From contig NZ_BMNE01000004.1 of NCBI RefSeq assembly GCF_014646295.1, forward strand, positions 124,001 through 188,000: a stretch of DNA of 64,000 nucleotides, read 5' to 3'. The notes beneath the pieces are model-generated. The model was not told the origin of the DNA, ran no database searches, and saw only the letters and a list, made by a program, of their open reading frames with translations. This document shows, one piece after another, positions 24,682 to 33,294 of this stretch; position 1 is the first letter of the stretch; the number at the start of each line of letters is the position of its first letter. The DNA is from Nocardia rhizosphaerihabitans. Its GTDB lineage: Bacteria; Actinomycetota; Actinomycetes; Mycobacteriales; Mycobacteriaceae. Made by a program: the position numbers and the translations under genes.

Positions 24682-25431
24682 TCAGCTGAACGGGGTGTGC
24701 GGGCGATCCTGGAGGACGCCGTCGAGGTAGATGTCGACCTTCTCGTTGTAGAAGCAGGCCAGGCCCGCGATCTTCTGGCTCTCCGGCAGCGGTGCGCGGT
24801 AGATCCACACGATGTCGGGGTGTTCGGTGCCGTCGACCTGGACGTTCCAGTAGTCGGCGGTGCCCTTGTACGGGCACCTGGAGTGTGTGTCGGAGGCTGT
24901 CAGCAGGTCCATCCGGACATCGGGTAGCGGCAGGTAATACCGTGCGGGCAAGCCGGTTTCGAAGAGGATGCGCGGCGAGGACGAGTCGGCGACGGTGACG
25001 CCGTCGATCTCCACCCGCACATTGCGCGAACTGCCAAGGATGTCGACCCGGGAATACGGGTCACGGGGGTGGACGAAGATCGGTTCGTCCTCCTCGAACC
25101 AGTCGAACCTCGCGAAGTCGAGGCGGACAGCGTCTTTCAGGTCGGGCAGCGGTGAGTCGAGGTAGCGCAGTGCCGCTCCGTCGGCGCGCAGGCCGCCGCA
25201 CACCACGTCGTAGCCGGTGCCCTCGCCACGGCTGGGGGAGTGCTCGCCGATCCCGTTCGGTTCCAGATCCGCTCTGACATCGGTCAGCGGGACGTAGTAG
25301 GTCGGGTAGTAGGGGACCTCCCAGACCAGGAGGGGCCGCAGCGTGTCGGCCACCAGTCTGCCGTCGAGATAAGCCCGCACGCGCTTGTGTGCCTGCTCGA
25401 CCCTGACCCGCCCGCGCTTGTCGTCGCTCAT
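24682..25431 (-). CDS. Tandem DUF427 protein
   Basis: A 249-residue protein made of two DUF427 units. The first is around VRAYLDGRLVADTLRPLLVWEVPYYPTYYVPLTDVRADLE and the second around VRVEIDGVTVADSSSPRILFETGLPARYYLPLPDVRMDLL, ending in CPYKGTADYWNVQVDGTEHPDIVWIYRAPLPESQKIAGLACFYNEKVDIYLDG. DUF427 proteins are beta-rich and of unknown function. It is a singleton, convergent with the kshA operon at zero distance. Confidence 0.82.
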   Translation of the reverse strand: MSDDKRGRVRVEQAHKRVRAYLDGRLVADTLRPLLVWEVPYYPTYYVPLTDVRADLEPNGIGEHSPSRGEGTGYDVVCGGLRADGAALRYLDSPLPDLKDAVRLDFARFDWFEEDEPIFVHPRDPYSRVDILGSSRNVRVEIDGVTVADSSSPRILFETGLPARYYLPLPDVRMDLLTASDTHSRCPYKGTADYWNVQVDGTEHPDIVWIYRAPLPESQKIAGLACFYNEKVDIYLDGVLQDRPHTPFS

Positions 25432-25521
25432 GTGCTCGACGCTACGCCGCGACCGCGCCGTCGCTCGATTCCCAGCCCCGTCCGCCCGACCTCGAGGAGG
25501 GCAGGCCGACGCAGTCGGCCG

Positions 25522-25610
25522 TCGCGGCCGTCCCGCCGGTCAGGTGCCGTTGCGTAGGCGACGAAGGAGCAAGCAACGGTGCCTGACCGGCGGGACAGGA
25601 GGGGCCGCGA
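25522..25610. repeat. Long imperfect inverted repeat
   Basis: The inner arms 25530-25553 and 25573-25596 are 24 bp long. The only two non-Watson-Crick positions would form G-U pairs in RNA. The outer arms TCGCGGCC (25522-25529) and GGCCGCGA (25603-25610) extend the stem past a six-base bulge. The 19-base loop is at 25554-25572. It fills most of the 206-bp gap between the MFS and DUF427 genes and may terminate the MFS transcript or be a small mobile hairpin element. Confidence 0.75.
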
Positions 25611-25637
25611 CCTCGAGCGCGCCAGCGCTCCAAGAAC

Positions 25638-26894
25638 TCAGTCGCCGACGGTGATGGCCTGGGCTTCCTCGATGCTGTGCGGGGCCGGGTCGTGGTCGTC
25701 GATGTGGGCCAGTGCGCTGCGGCCGAGGAACAGGACCGCGACCGCGGCGGCGGTGAAGGCGGCGCCGAGCCAGAACGGCAGCGAGACGCTGTGCTCACCG
25801 AGCTTGCCCGCCACCCACGGCGCCGCGGCGCCACCGGCGAACCGGACGAAGCTGTAGGCCGCCGAGGCGGTGGAACGCTCGACCGGCGCGGAGATCATCA
25901 CGGCCTCGGTGATCAGCGTGTTGTTCACGCCGAGGAACAGGCCCGCGATGACGACGCCGACGATCAGCACGATCTTGTGCTCGGCGAACATGCCCATCAC
26001 CGCGAGATCCGCGGCGAACAGGGCAAGCGAGAGCGCCATCATCGGCAGGGTGCCGAAGCGCGCCTGCAGTCTCGGCGCGAGGAACACCGAGGCCAGCGCG
26101 AGCAGGATGCCCCAGCCGCAGAAGATGAAGCCGATCGCGTAGGTACCCATGTCCAGCGGGAACGGGGTGTAGGCGAGCAGGGTGAAGAAGCCGAAGTTGT
26201 AGAGCAGCGCGGTGATGCTGACCGTCAGCAGGCCCCTGTGCCGCAGTGCCTTGAACGGCGCGGTGATCGAGGTCGGCTCGGCCGGTTTGGGCATCTCGGG
26301 CAGCAGCACGACGATCGCGACGAAGGCGATGGCCATCAGCACCGACACACCGAAGAACGGTCCGCGCCAGCTGATGCCGCCGAGCAGACCACCCAGCAGT
26401 GGACCGGTCGCGATGCCGATACCGAGCGCGGCCTCGTAGAGGATGATCGCCTTGGCGACGCCGCCGGTGGCCGCGCCGACGATGGTGGCCAGCGCGGTCG
26501 CGATGAACAGCGCGTTGCCCAGACCCCAGCCCGCGCGGAAGCCGATGATCTCGCCGATCGTGCTCGACATGCCCGCCAGTGCGGCGAACACCACGATGAT
26601 CGCCAGGCCGGACAGCAGCGTCTTCTTGGCGCCGAAGCGGCTGGAGATGACACCGGTGATCAGCATGGCCACACCGGTGACTGCCATGTAGCTGGTGAAC
26701 AGCAGCGAGACCTGCGACGGGCTCGCGTGCAGCTGTTCGCCGATCGGCTTGAGAATGGGATCGACGAGGCCGATGCCCATGAACGCGATCACGCTCGCGA
26801 AGGCGACGGCCCAGACGGCTTTGGGCTGTCCGGACGGGGTGGTGGCTGCGGCGGCGGTGTCGTCGTCGGCGCGAGTCAACTCGGGGATGCTCAC
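25638..26894 (-). CDS. MFS efflux transporter
   Basis: A 418-residue major facilitator with about 12 membrane segments (for example VWAVAFASVIAFMGIGLVDPIL, VSLLFTSYMAVTGVAMLITGVISSRFGAKKTLL with the loop 2-3 motif, and AGLFLGVNNTLITEAVM). The GTG at 26894 follows AGGAG at proper spacing, 13 bp beyond the MarR stop, and is preferred to an in-frame ATG at 26933 that would overlap marR. The marR-MFS arrangement suggests drug or metabolite export. The substrate is unknown. Confidence 0.85.
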   Translation of the reverse strand: MSIPELTRADDDTAAAATTPSGQPKAVWAVAFASVIAFMGIGLVDPILKPIGEQLHASPSQVSLLFTSYMAVTGVAMLITGVISSRFGAKKTLLSGLAIIVVFAALAGMSSTIGEIIGFRAGWGLGNALFIATALATIVGAATGGVAKAIILYEAALGIGIATGPLLGGLLGGISWRGPFFGVSVLMAIAFVAIVVLLPEMPKPAEPTSITAPFKALRHRGLLTVSITALLYNFGFFTLLAYTPFPLDMGTYAIGFIFCGWGILLALASVFLAPRLQARFGTLPMMALSLALFAADLAVMGMFAEHKIVLIVGVVIAGLFLGVNNTLITEAVMISAPVERSTASAAYSFVRFAGGAAAPWVAGKLGEHSVSLPFWLGAAFTAAAVAVLFLGRSALAHIDDHDPAPHSIEEAQAITVGD

Positions 26895-26907
26895 TGGCGC
26901 TCCTGCT

Positions 26908-27360
26908 TCACTGATGACCGCGGGCAACCGCACGCAGGGCTGTCAGCAGGTCGTTCATGTCGGTGTCGAGCCGGATCAGGCGATCGAGATCGAAATCGGC
27001 CAGTCCGGGAGCCATGGCGGCCGCGAAGGCGCGCCTGGCCTCGACGAGGCGGTTCCGGCCCGCCGGGGTCAGTTCGATGAGAACCGCCCTGGAGTCCTGC
27101 GGGTCTCTGGTGCGGGAGGCGAAGCCGTCGGCGACGAGCCGACCGATCAGCGCCGTTGCCGCCGGTTGGGAACATCGATCGATCCGGGCGAAGTCGCTGA
27201 CCCGCAGGCCACCGTGTTCGTCGAGCACGGCGAGGGCGCGCAGAACCGCGCGGGGCAGATCGTCGTCGCTGATCGTCCCGGCGAGCCGGGTGAGCCGACC
27301 GGCAGTGACCAACAGGTCGACCACGATGTCGTCCGGGGAGGGCTGCTCTGTGGGCTGCAC
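26908..27360 (-). CDS. MarR-family regulator
   Basis: A 150-residue winged-helix MarR protein: VLRALAVLDEHGGLRVSDFARIDRCSQPAATALIGRLVADGFASRTRDPQDSRAVLIELTPAGRNRL (about 42-108), the standard HTH and wing with the DxR wing motif. It lies directly upstream of the MFS gene and probably controls it. The AT-rich stretch at 27361-27395, unusual in this DNA, should hold its promoter and operator. Confidence 0.87.
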   Translation of the reverse strand: MQPTEQPSPDDIVVDLLVTAGRLTRLAGTISDDDLPRAVLRALAVLDEHGGLRVSDFARIDRCSQPAATALIGRLVADGFASRTRDPQDSRAVLIELTPAGRNRLVEARRAFAAAMAPGLADFDLDRLIRLDTDMNDLLTALRAVARGHQ

Positions 27361-27439
27361 GAAGGATATTATTGCATAAGCTAACTATCTAAACCCAGCG
27401 ATCGGCGACTCGGGGCTGGTGACATCTCGCACAACACGC

Positions 27440-27477
27440 CGAAAGCCCCGGCCGCGGGGGCGCGACCAGGGCTTTCG
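27440..27477 (-). terminator. Hairpin after fadE33
   Basis: A 9-bp stem CGAAAGCCC / GGGCTTTCG with a GC-rich 20-base loop lies just beyond the fadE33 stop at 27488. There is no T-run, so it may terminate weakly or stabilise the 3' end. Confidence 0.5.
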
Positions 27478-27487
27478 ATGGGCGCGG

Positions 27488-28540
27488 TCAGGCAGCCGCG
27501 ACCGGACGGCGGCCGGTGCCGAAGAGCTCGGCGGTGGCGTGTGCCCGCTTGAAATAGAGGTGGGCGTCGTGTTCCCAGGTGATGGCGATGCCGCCGTGCA
27601 ACTGGATCGTCTCGGCGGCCACGTGGGAGAAGGCCTGGGTGCAATGCTTACGGGCGACGTAGACGTCCTCGGCGGCCGAGTCACTGTTCTCGGCCACGGC
27701 CTGCGCCGCCGCCAGCGCGGTCGACTCGGCCGACTCCACCAGCACGTACATATCGGCCATCCGGTGCTTGAGCGCCTGGAAACTGCCGATCGGCCTGCCG
27801 AACTGCACCCGCGAGGCCGTGTATTCGACGGTCATCTCCAGGCAGTGCCTCGCGGCGCCGACCTGCTCTGCGGCGAGTGCGGCCCACGCGATCTCGCGCA
27901 GGCGTGTCCGCAGGGCGGCGGGGTCGCCCGAGCCGATCCGCATCGCCGGGGTGTCGGTGAAGGTGATGACGGCCAGCTTGCGGGTGGGGTCGAGGCCCGG
28001 CGTCGGGGCGACGACCACGCCGGGAGCGTCGGCCGTTGTCTCGAACAGGCCGTCGTCGGTGAGGACGAGCAGCAGATCGGCCTGGGCACCGTGCAGCACG
28101 TAATGCGCTGCGCCGGTGAGCTTCCCGTCGCTCGCGCGCACGCCCGCGGAGTCCCAGCCGCCGGCGTCGGCCCAGCACAGCGCCGCCGTGCGCGAACCCT
28201 CGGCCAGATCCGGCAGCAGCCGAGCGCAGGCCTGCTCGTCACCCGAGTTCAGGATCGCCTGCACCCCGAGCACGGCCGACCCGAGCATCGGCACCCCGGC
28301 CAGGGTGCGGCCCAATTCGCCCACCACCATCAGCGATTCGACCAGCCCGGCGCCGGCGCCACCCCATTCCTCGGGCACCGCGAGCGCGGCGACACCGACC
28401 TGCTCGCACAGCATGGTCCACAGCTTCGGGTCGTACCCGAGGTCGGTGTCCATGGCCGCGCGCACCGCGGCGGGCGTGGCGTGCTTGGCCAGCAGGGCGC
28501 GGACGGAGGTGCGGAATTCGAGTAGTTCATTCGATGACAT
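27488..28540 (-). CDS. fadE33: FadE33-like acyl-CoA dehydrogenase subunit
   Basis: A 350-residue acyl-CoA dehydrogenase with the N-terminal LCEQVGVAALAVPEEWGGAGAGL, the middle RVQFGRPIGSFQALKHRMADMYV and the C-terminal LHGGIAITWEHDAHLYFKRA. It ends an operon in the order fadD3-ech-fadE31-fadE32-fadE33. FadE31 forms alpha2beta2 enzymes with FadE32 and FadE33 in M. tuberculosis and acts late in ring C/D degradation. Family identity is firm; the FadE33 label rests on order. Confidence 0.83.
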   Translation of the reverse strand: MSSNELLEFRTSVRALLAKHATPAAVRAAMDTDLGYDPKLWTMLCEQVGVAALAVPEEWGGAGAGLVESLMVVGELGRTLAGVPMLGSAVLGVQAILNSGDEQACARLLPDLAEGSRTAALCWADAGGWDSAGVRASDGKLTGAAHYVLHGAQADLLLVLTDDGLFETTADAPGVVVAPTPGLDPTRKLAVITFTDTPAMRIGSGDPAALRTRLREIAWAALAAEQVGAARHCLEMTVEYTASRVQFGRPIGSFQALKHRMADMYVLVESAESTALAAAQAVAENSDSAAEDVYVARKHCTQAFSHVAAETIQLHGGIAITWEHDAHLYFKRAHATAELFGTGRRPVAAA

Positions 28541-28607
28541 GGGGTTCCTCGGCAGAGTCGGTGGTGGTCACCGCGTCGGTGGGTACGGGGAGTGGCATCC
28601 GCTCGCC

Positions 28608-29630
28608 TCAGACCGCCGCGGGTTCGGCCGCGCGCAGCGCGTCCGCGATGCGGCCGCGGTGGAAATCGGCGGTGCCCCAGGCGGTGCGCAGGGCCGCCAC
28701 CCTGGTGATCCACAGCGACAGGTCGCATTCGGCGGTGTAGCCGATCGCGCCGTGCACCTGCAGACCGGCGCGGGATGCGCGGTGGGCGGCATCGCCGCAG
28801 GCCACGATGGCCGCCGACACATCGCGGGCGCGATCGTCGGAGTCCAGCGTGAGGGCGGCGCGGTAGAGCAGCGGCTCGGCCAGATCCAGCGCGATCAGCA
28901 CGTCGGCGAGCTGCTGCTTGACCGCCTGGAATTCGCCGATCGCGCGGCCGAACTGCTTGCGCTGCTTGGCATAGGTGGTGGTTTGGTCCAGCAGCGCGCG
29001 GCCCGCGCCGAGCAGCTGCGCCGCGGTCGCGAGAACACCCAGATCGACGGCGTAGGAGATGGCGTCGGCGGCGTCGTCGGCCACCAGTTCGCCCGCGCCG
29101 ACCGGGGACAGCCTGCGCGCCGGGTCGATCGACCGCAACGGGTCGCCGGGTGCGTCGGTGCGCACGCCGAGCGAGACCCGGTCGCCCGTCGCGAGCAGCA
29201 CGAGGTCGGCGGTGTCGGCGTCGAGCGCGATGCCGGGCAGCGTGCCCGTGTCGGTGAGCGCGATGGTGCCGAGCAGCCCACCGCCCGCCAGCGCGGGCAG
29301 CCACCGCTGGGCGGCGGTCGCGTCCGGAAGACGTTGCAGCAGGGCCGGAATCACCGCCGCGGATTCGGTGACCGGGCCGGGCACGCCGGCCCGGCCGAGC
29401 TCGACCAGCGCGACGACGAGATCGACCGCGGTCGCGTCGGCGCCGTCGTACTCGTCGGCGACGACGAGCCCGAACACGCCTGCCTCGGCGACCTGGCGCA
29501 GGACGGCCGTGCCCTTGGCGGTGTCGCCCGCGGCCCACGCGCGGGTCGCCGTCGGCACCTGCGCGGCGTCGAGGACCTTGCGCAGTTCGGCGGCGAAATC
29601 GAGTTGTTCGGTGCTGAGGGCGAACTTCAT
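28608..29630 (-). CDS. fadE32: FadE32-like acyl-CoA dehydrogenase subunit
   Basis: A 340-residue acyl-CoA dehydrogenase. It contains GVFGLVVADEYDGADATAVDLVVALVELGRAGV, TYAKQRKQFGRAIGEFQAVKQQLADVLI and the C-terminal VHGAIGYTAECDLSLWITRVAALRTAWG. It is shorter than canonical members and, like FadE33, lacks the standard GGTNEIQRNIIAERILG tail, consistent with being the minor partner in a heterotetramer with FadE31. Both genes follow fadE31 in the same KstR2-type operon. Confidence 0.83.
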   Translation of the reverse strand: MKFALSTEQLDFAAELRKVLDAAQVPTATRAWAAGDTAKGTAVLRQVAEAGVFGLVVADEYDGADATAVDLVVALVELGRAGVPGPVTESAAVIPALLQRLPDATAAQRWLPALAGGGLLGTIALTDTGTLPGIALDADTADLVLLATGDRVSLGVRTDAPGDPLRSIDPARRLSPVGAGELVADDAADAISYAVDLGVLATAAQLLGAGRALLDQTTTYAKQRKQFGRAIGEFQAVKQQLADVLIALDLAEPLLYRAALTLDSDDRARDVSAAIVACGDAAHRASRAGLQVHGAIGYTAECDLSLWITRVAALRTAWGTADFHRGRIADALRAAEPAAV

Positions 29631-29679
29631 CGCAGGCCTCCTGTGCTCGGACGGGCGAAGGCGCCCGGTGCGTCGACGG

Positions 29680-30822
29680 TCATCGCTTGCTCTCCCGCGG
29701 CAGGCCGAGGATGCGCTCGGCGATGATGTTGCGCTGGATCTCGTTGGTGCCCGCGTAGATCGGGCCCGACAGCGAGAACAGGTAGCCTTCGGTCCACTTG
29801 CCGGTCAGCTCGGCGGCGGGGCCGAGCAGGTCGAGCGCCGTCTGGTGCATGGCGATGTCGAGTTCGGACCAGTACACCTTGGTGATCGAGGATTCCGCGC
29901 CGAGCTGACCGCCGTCGGTCAGCCGGGTGACGGTGCCGAAGGTGTGCAGGCGGTAGGCCTCGCTACCGATCCAGGCGTCCACCACGGCATTGCGCGCGGC
30001 GGTGTCGGTGGGTTCGGTCGTCTCGGTCCACAGGTCGATCAGCCGCTGCGCGGTCGCGCTGAAGCGGCCGGGGCTGCGCAGCGACAGGCCGCGCTCGTTG
30101 CTCGAGGTCGCCATCGCGACCCGCCAGCCCTCGTTCGGCGCGCCGATGACGTCGCGATCGGGGACGAAGACGTCGTCGAGGAAGATCTCGGCGAACCCGG
30201 GCTCGCCGTCGAGCTGCGGGATCGGCCGCACGCTCACGCCGTCGGCGGAGAGCGGGAACATCACGTAGGTCAGGCCGTGATGACGCTGCGCCTCGGGATC
30301 GCTGCGGAACAGGCCGAAGGCCCAATCCGCGAAGGTGGCGCGCGAGCTCCAGGTCTTCTGGCCGTTGAGGATCCAGCCGCCCTCGGTGCGCCGCGCGGTC
30401 GAGCGCAGGCTCGCCAGGTCGCTGCCGGATTCGGGCTCGGACCAGGCCTGCGCCCAGATGTCGTCACCGCGCGCCATCCGCGGCAGGATCCGGGCCAGCT
30501 GCTCCTCGGTGCCGTGCTCGAACAGGGTCGGCGCGAGCAGGAAGATGCCGTTCTGGGCGACGCGCCCCGGCGCACCCGCCGCGTAGTACTCCTGCTCGAA
30601 CAGCACCCACTCGAGGATGGAGGCGTCGCGGCCGCCGTACTCGGTGGGCCACGACACCGCCGAGAGGCGAGCCTCGGCCAGCGTGGCCTCCCAGGCGCGA
30701 TGGGCTTCGAAGCCCGCCGCGGTGTCCATGGACGGCAGTGGTTCGCTGGGGACGTTGGCGGCGAGGAACTCGCGCACCTCCAGCTGGAACTCCCGTACTG
30801 CCGGGTCGATCTCGAGGTCCAC
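29680..30822 (-). CDS. fadE31: FadE31-like acyl-CoA dehydrogenase subunit
   Basis: A 380-residue full-length acyl-CoA dehydrogenase: AQAWSEPESGSDLASLRSTARRTEGGWILNGQKTWSS (about 123-159) and the C-terminal signature GTNEIQRNIIAERILGLPRE. Length and order match Rv3562. With FadE32 or FadE33 it should oxidise CoA thioesters made after steroid ring C opening. Its start codon abuts the stop of the upstream enoyl-CoA hydratase gene. Confidence 0.86.
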   Translation of the reverse strand: MDLEIDPAVREFQLEVREFLAANVPSEPLPSMDTAAGFEAHRAWEATLAEARLSAVSWPTEYGGRDASILEWVLFEQEYYAAGAPGRVAQNGIFLLAPTLFEHGTEEQLARILPRMARGDDIWAQAWSEPESGSDLASLRSTARRTEGGWILNGQKTWSSRATFADWAFGLFRSDPEAQRHHGLTYVMFPLSADGVSVRPIPQLDGEPGFAEIFLDDVFVPDRDVIGAPNEGWRVAMATSSNERGLSLRSPGRFSATAQRLIDLWTETTEPTDTAARNAVVDAWIGSEAYRLHTFGTVTRLTDGGQLGAESSITKVYWSELDIAMHQTALDLLGPAAELTGKWTEGYLFSLSGPIYAGTNEIQRNIIAERILGLPRESKR

Positions 30823-31692
30823 TTACTTCGTCCCGTTCTGTTCGGTCGCGGCGCCCTTCATCGAGCGGGCGGTCATCCCGCCGAGCGAATCGGCGCCGAC
30901 TTCGGCATTGTGCGCGTGCGCGAAATGGTGCAGCCCGAAGACCGAATCCATCCCGGAGCGCATTCCCATCAGGTCTTCGGCCTGGTTGACGGCCTTCTTG
31001 GTGAGCGCGAGCCCGAATTGCGGCATGGCGGAGATCTTCTCGGCCAGCGCCATCACCTCGGACTCGAGTTCCGCGCGCGGCACGACCCGGTTGACCATGC
31101 CCCACTCCTTGGCCTGGGCAGCGTCGAACCGGTCACCGGTGAACAGGAACTCCTTGGCGGCGCGCGGACCCATCACCCACGGATGCGCGAAGTACTCCAC
31201 ACCCGGAATGCCCATCCGGACAACGGGATCGGAGAAGAACGCGTCATCGGAGCAGACGATCAGATCGCACACCCAGGCCAGCATCAGCCCGCCGGCGATG
31301 CAGGCGCCCTGCACCATCGCGACGGTCGGCTTGGGGATCTCCCGCCAGCGGCGGCACATGCCCAGGTACACCTCGGACTCGCGGGCGAAGCGCTGATCGC
31401 CGCCCGCGCGGTCGACGTGGTCCCACCACAGCGCGGCCTTGTTCTCGTAGTGCACATCGTGGTCGCGCCCCGGCGTGCCGATGTCGTGGCCCGCGCTGAA
31501 GTGTTTCCCGTTGCCCGCCAGCACGATCACCTTGACCTCGGGGTCCTCGACGGCCCGCACGAACGCGGCGTCGAGGGCGTAGGTCATCTTCGAGTTCTGC
31601 GCGTTACGGAACTCGGGCCGGTTCATGGTGACCACGGCGACCGACCCGCGCACCTCGTAGGTGACGACCTCGGTTTCGGTTTCGGGACTCAC
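30823..31692 (-). CDS. Enoyl-CoA hydratase/isomerase in the fadD3 operon
   Basis: A 289-residue crotonase. The oxyanion-hole segments are GKHFSAGHDIGTPG and MVQGACIAGGLMLAWVCDLIVCSDDAFFSDPVVRMGIPG. The ATG overlaps the fadD3 stop and its own stop abuts fadE31, so it is fully embedded in the HIP-degradation operon. In M. tuberculosis the fadD3-fadE31 junction has no such gene, so this is an added or relocated hydratase, presumably acting after the FadE31-32/33 dehydrogenations (inference). Confidence 0.85.
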   Translation of the reverse strand: MSPETETEVVTYEVRGSVAVVTMNRPEFRNAQNSKMTYALDAAFVRAVEDPEVKVIVLAGNGKHFSAGHDIGTPGRDHDVHYENKAALWWDHVDRAGGDQRFARESEVYLGMCRRWREIPKPTVAMVQGACIAGGLMLAWVCDLIVCSDDAFFSDPVVRMGIPGVEYFAHPWVMGPRAAKEFLFTGDRFDAAQAKEWGMVNRVVPRAELESEVMALAEKISAMPQFGLALTKKAVNQAEDLMGMRSGMDSVFGLHHFAHAHNAEVGADSLGGMTARSMKGAATEQNGTK

Positions 31693-33239
31693 GACTTCTC
31701 CTCACGTAGCTCACGCTTGAGCACCTTGCCCGCCGCGCTGTAGGGCAGCTGGTCGCGGAACTCCACGAGCCGGGGCACTTTGAAATTGGCCAATGTGGAT
31801 GCGGCGAAGGCGATCACCTCGTCCTCTGTCAGCGTCGAGCCTGCCCGCCGGACGACGACCGCCTTGCCGACCTCGCCCATCCGCTCGTCCGGCACACCGA
31901 TGACCGCCGACTCGGCGACGCCGTCGAGCCGGGCCAGGGTCTGCTCGATCTCGGCGGGGTACACGTTGAACCCGCCGGTGATGTACATGTCCTTGAGCCG
32001 GTCGGTGATCTTCAGGTAGCCACGCTCGTCGACGATGCCGATGTCGCCGGTGTGCAGCCAGCCGTCGGCGTCGATCGCCTCGGCGGTGGCCTCGGGATCG
32101 TCGAGATAGCCGAGCATCACGTTGGGGCCGCGCAGCAGTACCTCGCCGGCCTCGGACAGGCGCAGTTCGAAGTCGGCGATCGGCCCGCCGCAGGTGTTGG
32201 CGATGGTGGCCGCGTCGTCGTCGGGTCGGCACATGGTGCCGAAACCGGCCGACTCGGACAGGCCGTAGGCGGTGATGACCACCTCGAAGTCGAGATCGTC
32301 GCGCATCCGCTCGATCAGCACCACCGGCACCGTCGCCGCGCCGGTCACCGCCACCCGCAACGACGACAGGTCGCGCTCGCCACGCTGGGGATGCTCGAGG
32401 ATGGTCTGGTAGATCGTCGGCGGACCGGTCAGCACGGTGATCCGCTCGGACTCGATCAGCGCCAGCGCTGCGGGCACGTCGAAGGTGGCCTGCGGCACGA
32501 TCGTGGCCCCGGTGACCAGGCAGGCGAGAATGCCCGCCTTGTAGCCGAAGTTGTGGAAGAACGGCGGGATCATCAGGTAGCGATCGCCCGTGCGCAGCGT
32601 CGAGCACTCGACCCAGCCGCGCACGACGCCCAGTGCCTGCCGGTGCGCGACGAGCGTGCCCTTGCTGCGGCCGGTGGTGCCGGAGGTGAACAGGATGTCG
32701 GAGATGTCGTCGGGGGAGACCGCGTTCGCCCGTTCCTCGCCCGCCTCGGCGGAGACGGTGTCGGCCAGGTCGAGCAGCGCCGACCAGGTCAGCGACGCGT
32801 CGTCGGCGGGGGAGTCGCCCTCGACCGGAATCACCACGACGGTGCCGATCTTCAGTTCCGGCGCCGCCGCGCGCAGTTCGGCCGCGCGATCGCGCCCGAG
32901 GAACGGCCCGGCGACGAACAGCGCCTTCGCGTCCACCCGGACCAGCACGTCGGCCGCCTCGGCGGCGACATAGCGGGTGTTGAGCGGAACCAGAGCGGCG
33001 CCGACCGAGTGCGCGGCCAGCGCCGCAATCACCCAGTGGTGGGTATTGGGCGCCCACATCGCGACCCGGTCACCGGGGGCGATGCCGCGGGCGATCAGCG
33101 CGCGCGCCGCGATCCGGACCTGGTCGAGTAGCTCGGCCCAGGTCAGGCGGGTCGCGCCGTCGATCAGGGCCGGCTCGTGCGGATGCGCCGCGGCGACGTC
33201 TCGCAGTGCCTGCGGGGTGGTCTGTGCAGGGGTTGTCAC
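31689..33239 (-). CDS. fadD3: FadD3: HIP-CoA synthetase
   Basis: A 516-residue ANL-superfamily ligase: A3 motif LFTSGTTGRSKGTLV, A5 ITAYGLSESAG, A7 LHTGDIGIVDERGYLKITDRLKD and the C-terminal catalytic lysine in YSAAGKVLKRELR. FadD3 activates HIP, the C/D-ring propionate left after HsaD, with CoA. GTG start after GAGGA. First gene of the operon, divergent from fadE30 across a KstR2 operator at 33265. Confidence 0.92.
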   Translation of the reverse strand: MTTPAQTTPQALRDVAAAHPHEPALIDGATRLTWAELLDQVRIAARALIARGIAPGDRVAMWAPNTHHWVIAALAAHSVGAALVPLNTRYVAAEAADVLVRVDAKALFVAGPFLGRDRAAELRAAAPELKIGTVVVIPVEGDSPADDASLTWSALLDLADTVSAEAGEERANAVSPDDISDILFTSGTTGRSKGTLVAHRQALGVVRGWVECSTLRTGDRYLMIPPFFHNFGYKAGILACLVTGATIVPQATFDVPAALALIESERITVLTGPPTIYQTILEHPQRGERDLSSLRVAVTGAATVPVVLIERMRDDLDFEVVITAYGLSESAGFGTMCRPDDDAATIANTCGGPIADFELRLSEAGEVLLRGPNVMLGYLDDPEATAEAIDADGWLHTGDIGIVDERGYLKITDRLKDMYITGGFNVYPAEIEQTLARLDGVAESAVIGVPDERMGEVGKAVVVRRAGSTLTEDEVIAFAASTLANFKVPRLVEFRDQLPYSAAGKVLKRELREEKS

Positions 33240-33264
33240 GGGGTCCTCACCAATCGGCTAACAA

Positions 33265-33278
33265 AGCAAGTGCTTGGT
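33265..33278. promoter_or_regulatory. KstR2 operator (fadD3/fadE30)
   Basis: AGCAAGTGCTTGGT is an exact match to the known KstR2 consensus AnCAAGnnCTTGnT. It lies in the 55-bp divergent gap. On the plus strand it is followed by TATCCT (33283-33288) and then six bases to the GTG of fadE30. Confidence 0.88.
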
Positions 33279-33294
33279 AGGTTATCCTACCGGC

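Noticed and set aside
29059..31743. 894-codon open frame antisense to fadE32-fadE31-ech
   Set aside because: Same cause. The sense genes have complete family signatures and the antisense translation has none.
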